From assembly GCA_964016985.1 (NCBI GenBank), contig OZ024823.1, positions 127,587,692-127,651,691 on the forward strand: DNA of 64,000 nt, read 5' to 3'. This stretch comes from Anodontia alba. Taxonomy: Eukaryota > Mollusca > Bivalvia > Lucinida > Lucinidae. Position 1 is the first letter of the stretch; every line of letters begins with the position of its first letter. This document shows, piece after piece, positions 63,771-64,000 of the stretch. The notes beneath the pieces were generated by a model. The model saw only the letters and a list, made by a program, of their open reading frames with translations. It was not told the DNA's origin and searched no databases. Position numbers and translations under genes: made by a program.

Positions 63771-64000
63771 CATTACGAAAACATGCCTATTCAAATATAC
63801 TGAAAATTTTACCAGCAAAAATAAAAACGTTTCAGATAAAAAAAAATCCTATATTTTACATATTTCTGATCAAATCATAGATTGTGGGTACTCGTTAGAA
63901 TAGCCTCAACGAGGCGGTTCTAAAGAGTACCCACAATCTATGTATTTGAGCAGAAATAAGAAAAATAATGTATACCCCTGTAAACCCCAGTTTTACTATA
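63771..64000 (+). repeat. Family A element, copy 15 (cut by the window edge), in Arf copy 3 intron 1
   Basis: CATTACGAAAACATGCCTAT, core GAATAGCCTCAACGAGGCGG, and the CTGTAAACCCCAGTTTTACT segment at the edge. Confidence 0.9.

Overview
This is eukaryotic nuclear DNA, very probably from a bivalve mollusc. The evidence is GT-AG introns in animal-type genes, AT-rich non-coding DNA, a tRNA-derived SINE, a jockey/CR1-group LINE, mariner remnants, several ~140-200 bp tandem arrays of the kind common in bivalves, and an extreme density of short foldback (MITE-like) elements. The species cannot be fixed from the sequence alone.

Only two kinds of host gene are supported. (1) Three tandem, same-strand paralogues of an Arf-family small GTPase: copy 1 at 40226-44396 (4 coding exons, 188 aa), copy 2 at 52007-54799 (4 coding exons, 191 aa), and copy 3, whose first exon is at 63638-63728 and whose remainder lies beyond the right edge. 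Exon lengths and splice phases are identical for exons 1-3 of copies 1 and 2 (91, 177 and 135 nt) and exon 1 of copy 3 is also 91 nt. The 5' flanks of copies 2 and 3 are recognisably homologous, so these two look like the most recent duplication. (2) A two-finger C2H2 zinc-finger protein on the minus strand (exons 33917-33809, 31887-31731, 28576-27156). It reads as 561 residues, and its 5' end was not found.

Layout. 1-15 kb: no host gene; dense foldback repeats, a dead mariner (about 6634-7913), a tandem array (9339-10658) and a large inverted repeat (10802-11718). 15.8-20.5 kb: a nearly intact but inactivated non-LTR retrotransposon (endonuclease, reverse transcriptase, terminal zinc-knuckle). 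20.5-27 kb: foldback repeats. 27-34 kb: zinc-finger gene with repeat-filled introns. 34-40 kb: repeats, a SINE and long microsatellites. 40-55 kb and 63.6 kb onward: Arf cluster. 55-63.6 kb: repeats, a 27-bp minisatellite, an unusual cluster of AGATATCT-type motifs, a mariner fragment and another tandem array.

Repeat family names used below are local labels. Family A: ~270 bp, ends CATYACGAAAACAYGCC, 15 copies. B: hairpins with a TACTCATTAGAAGCGCCTC core. C: ~360 bp, ends TACAGTCAAACYTCAA. D: hairpins with CAAACAGTGYAGAYCC arms. D2: D-type hairpin inside an element ending AACCCTTGTCCTGCTGAA. E: hairpins with GGAAAGAATTTGCTCCC arms. F: elements with CAGCAGACGACATTTTGAAA ends. G: ends GGGCCCAGTTGTTCAAAGC. 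H: ends AGACTGGCTCCAGTCTCC. L: elements carrying GATCAG and TCTTCGCTG motifs. P: ends CCCTGAGGTTNTAAAAC. The most unusual feature is that families A, B and C, which have unrelated ends, share the same palindromic core.
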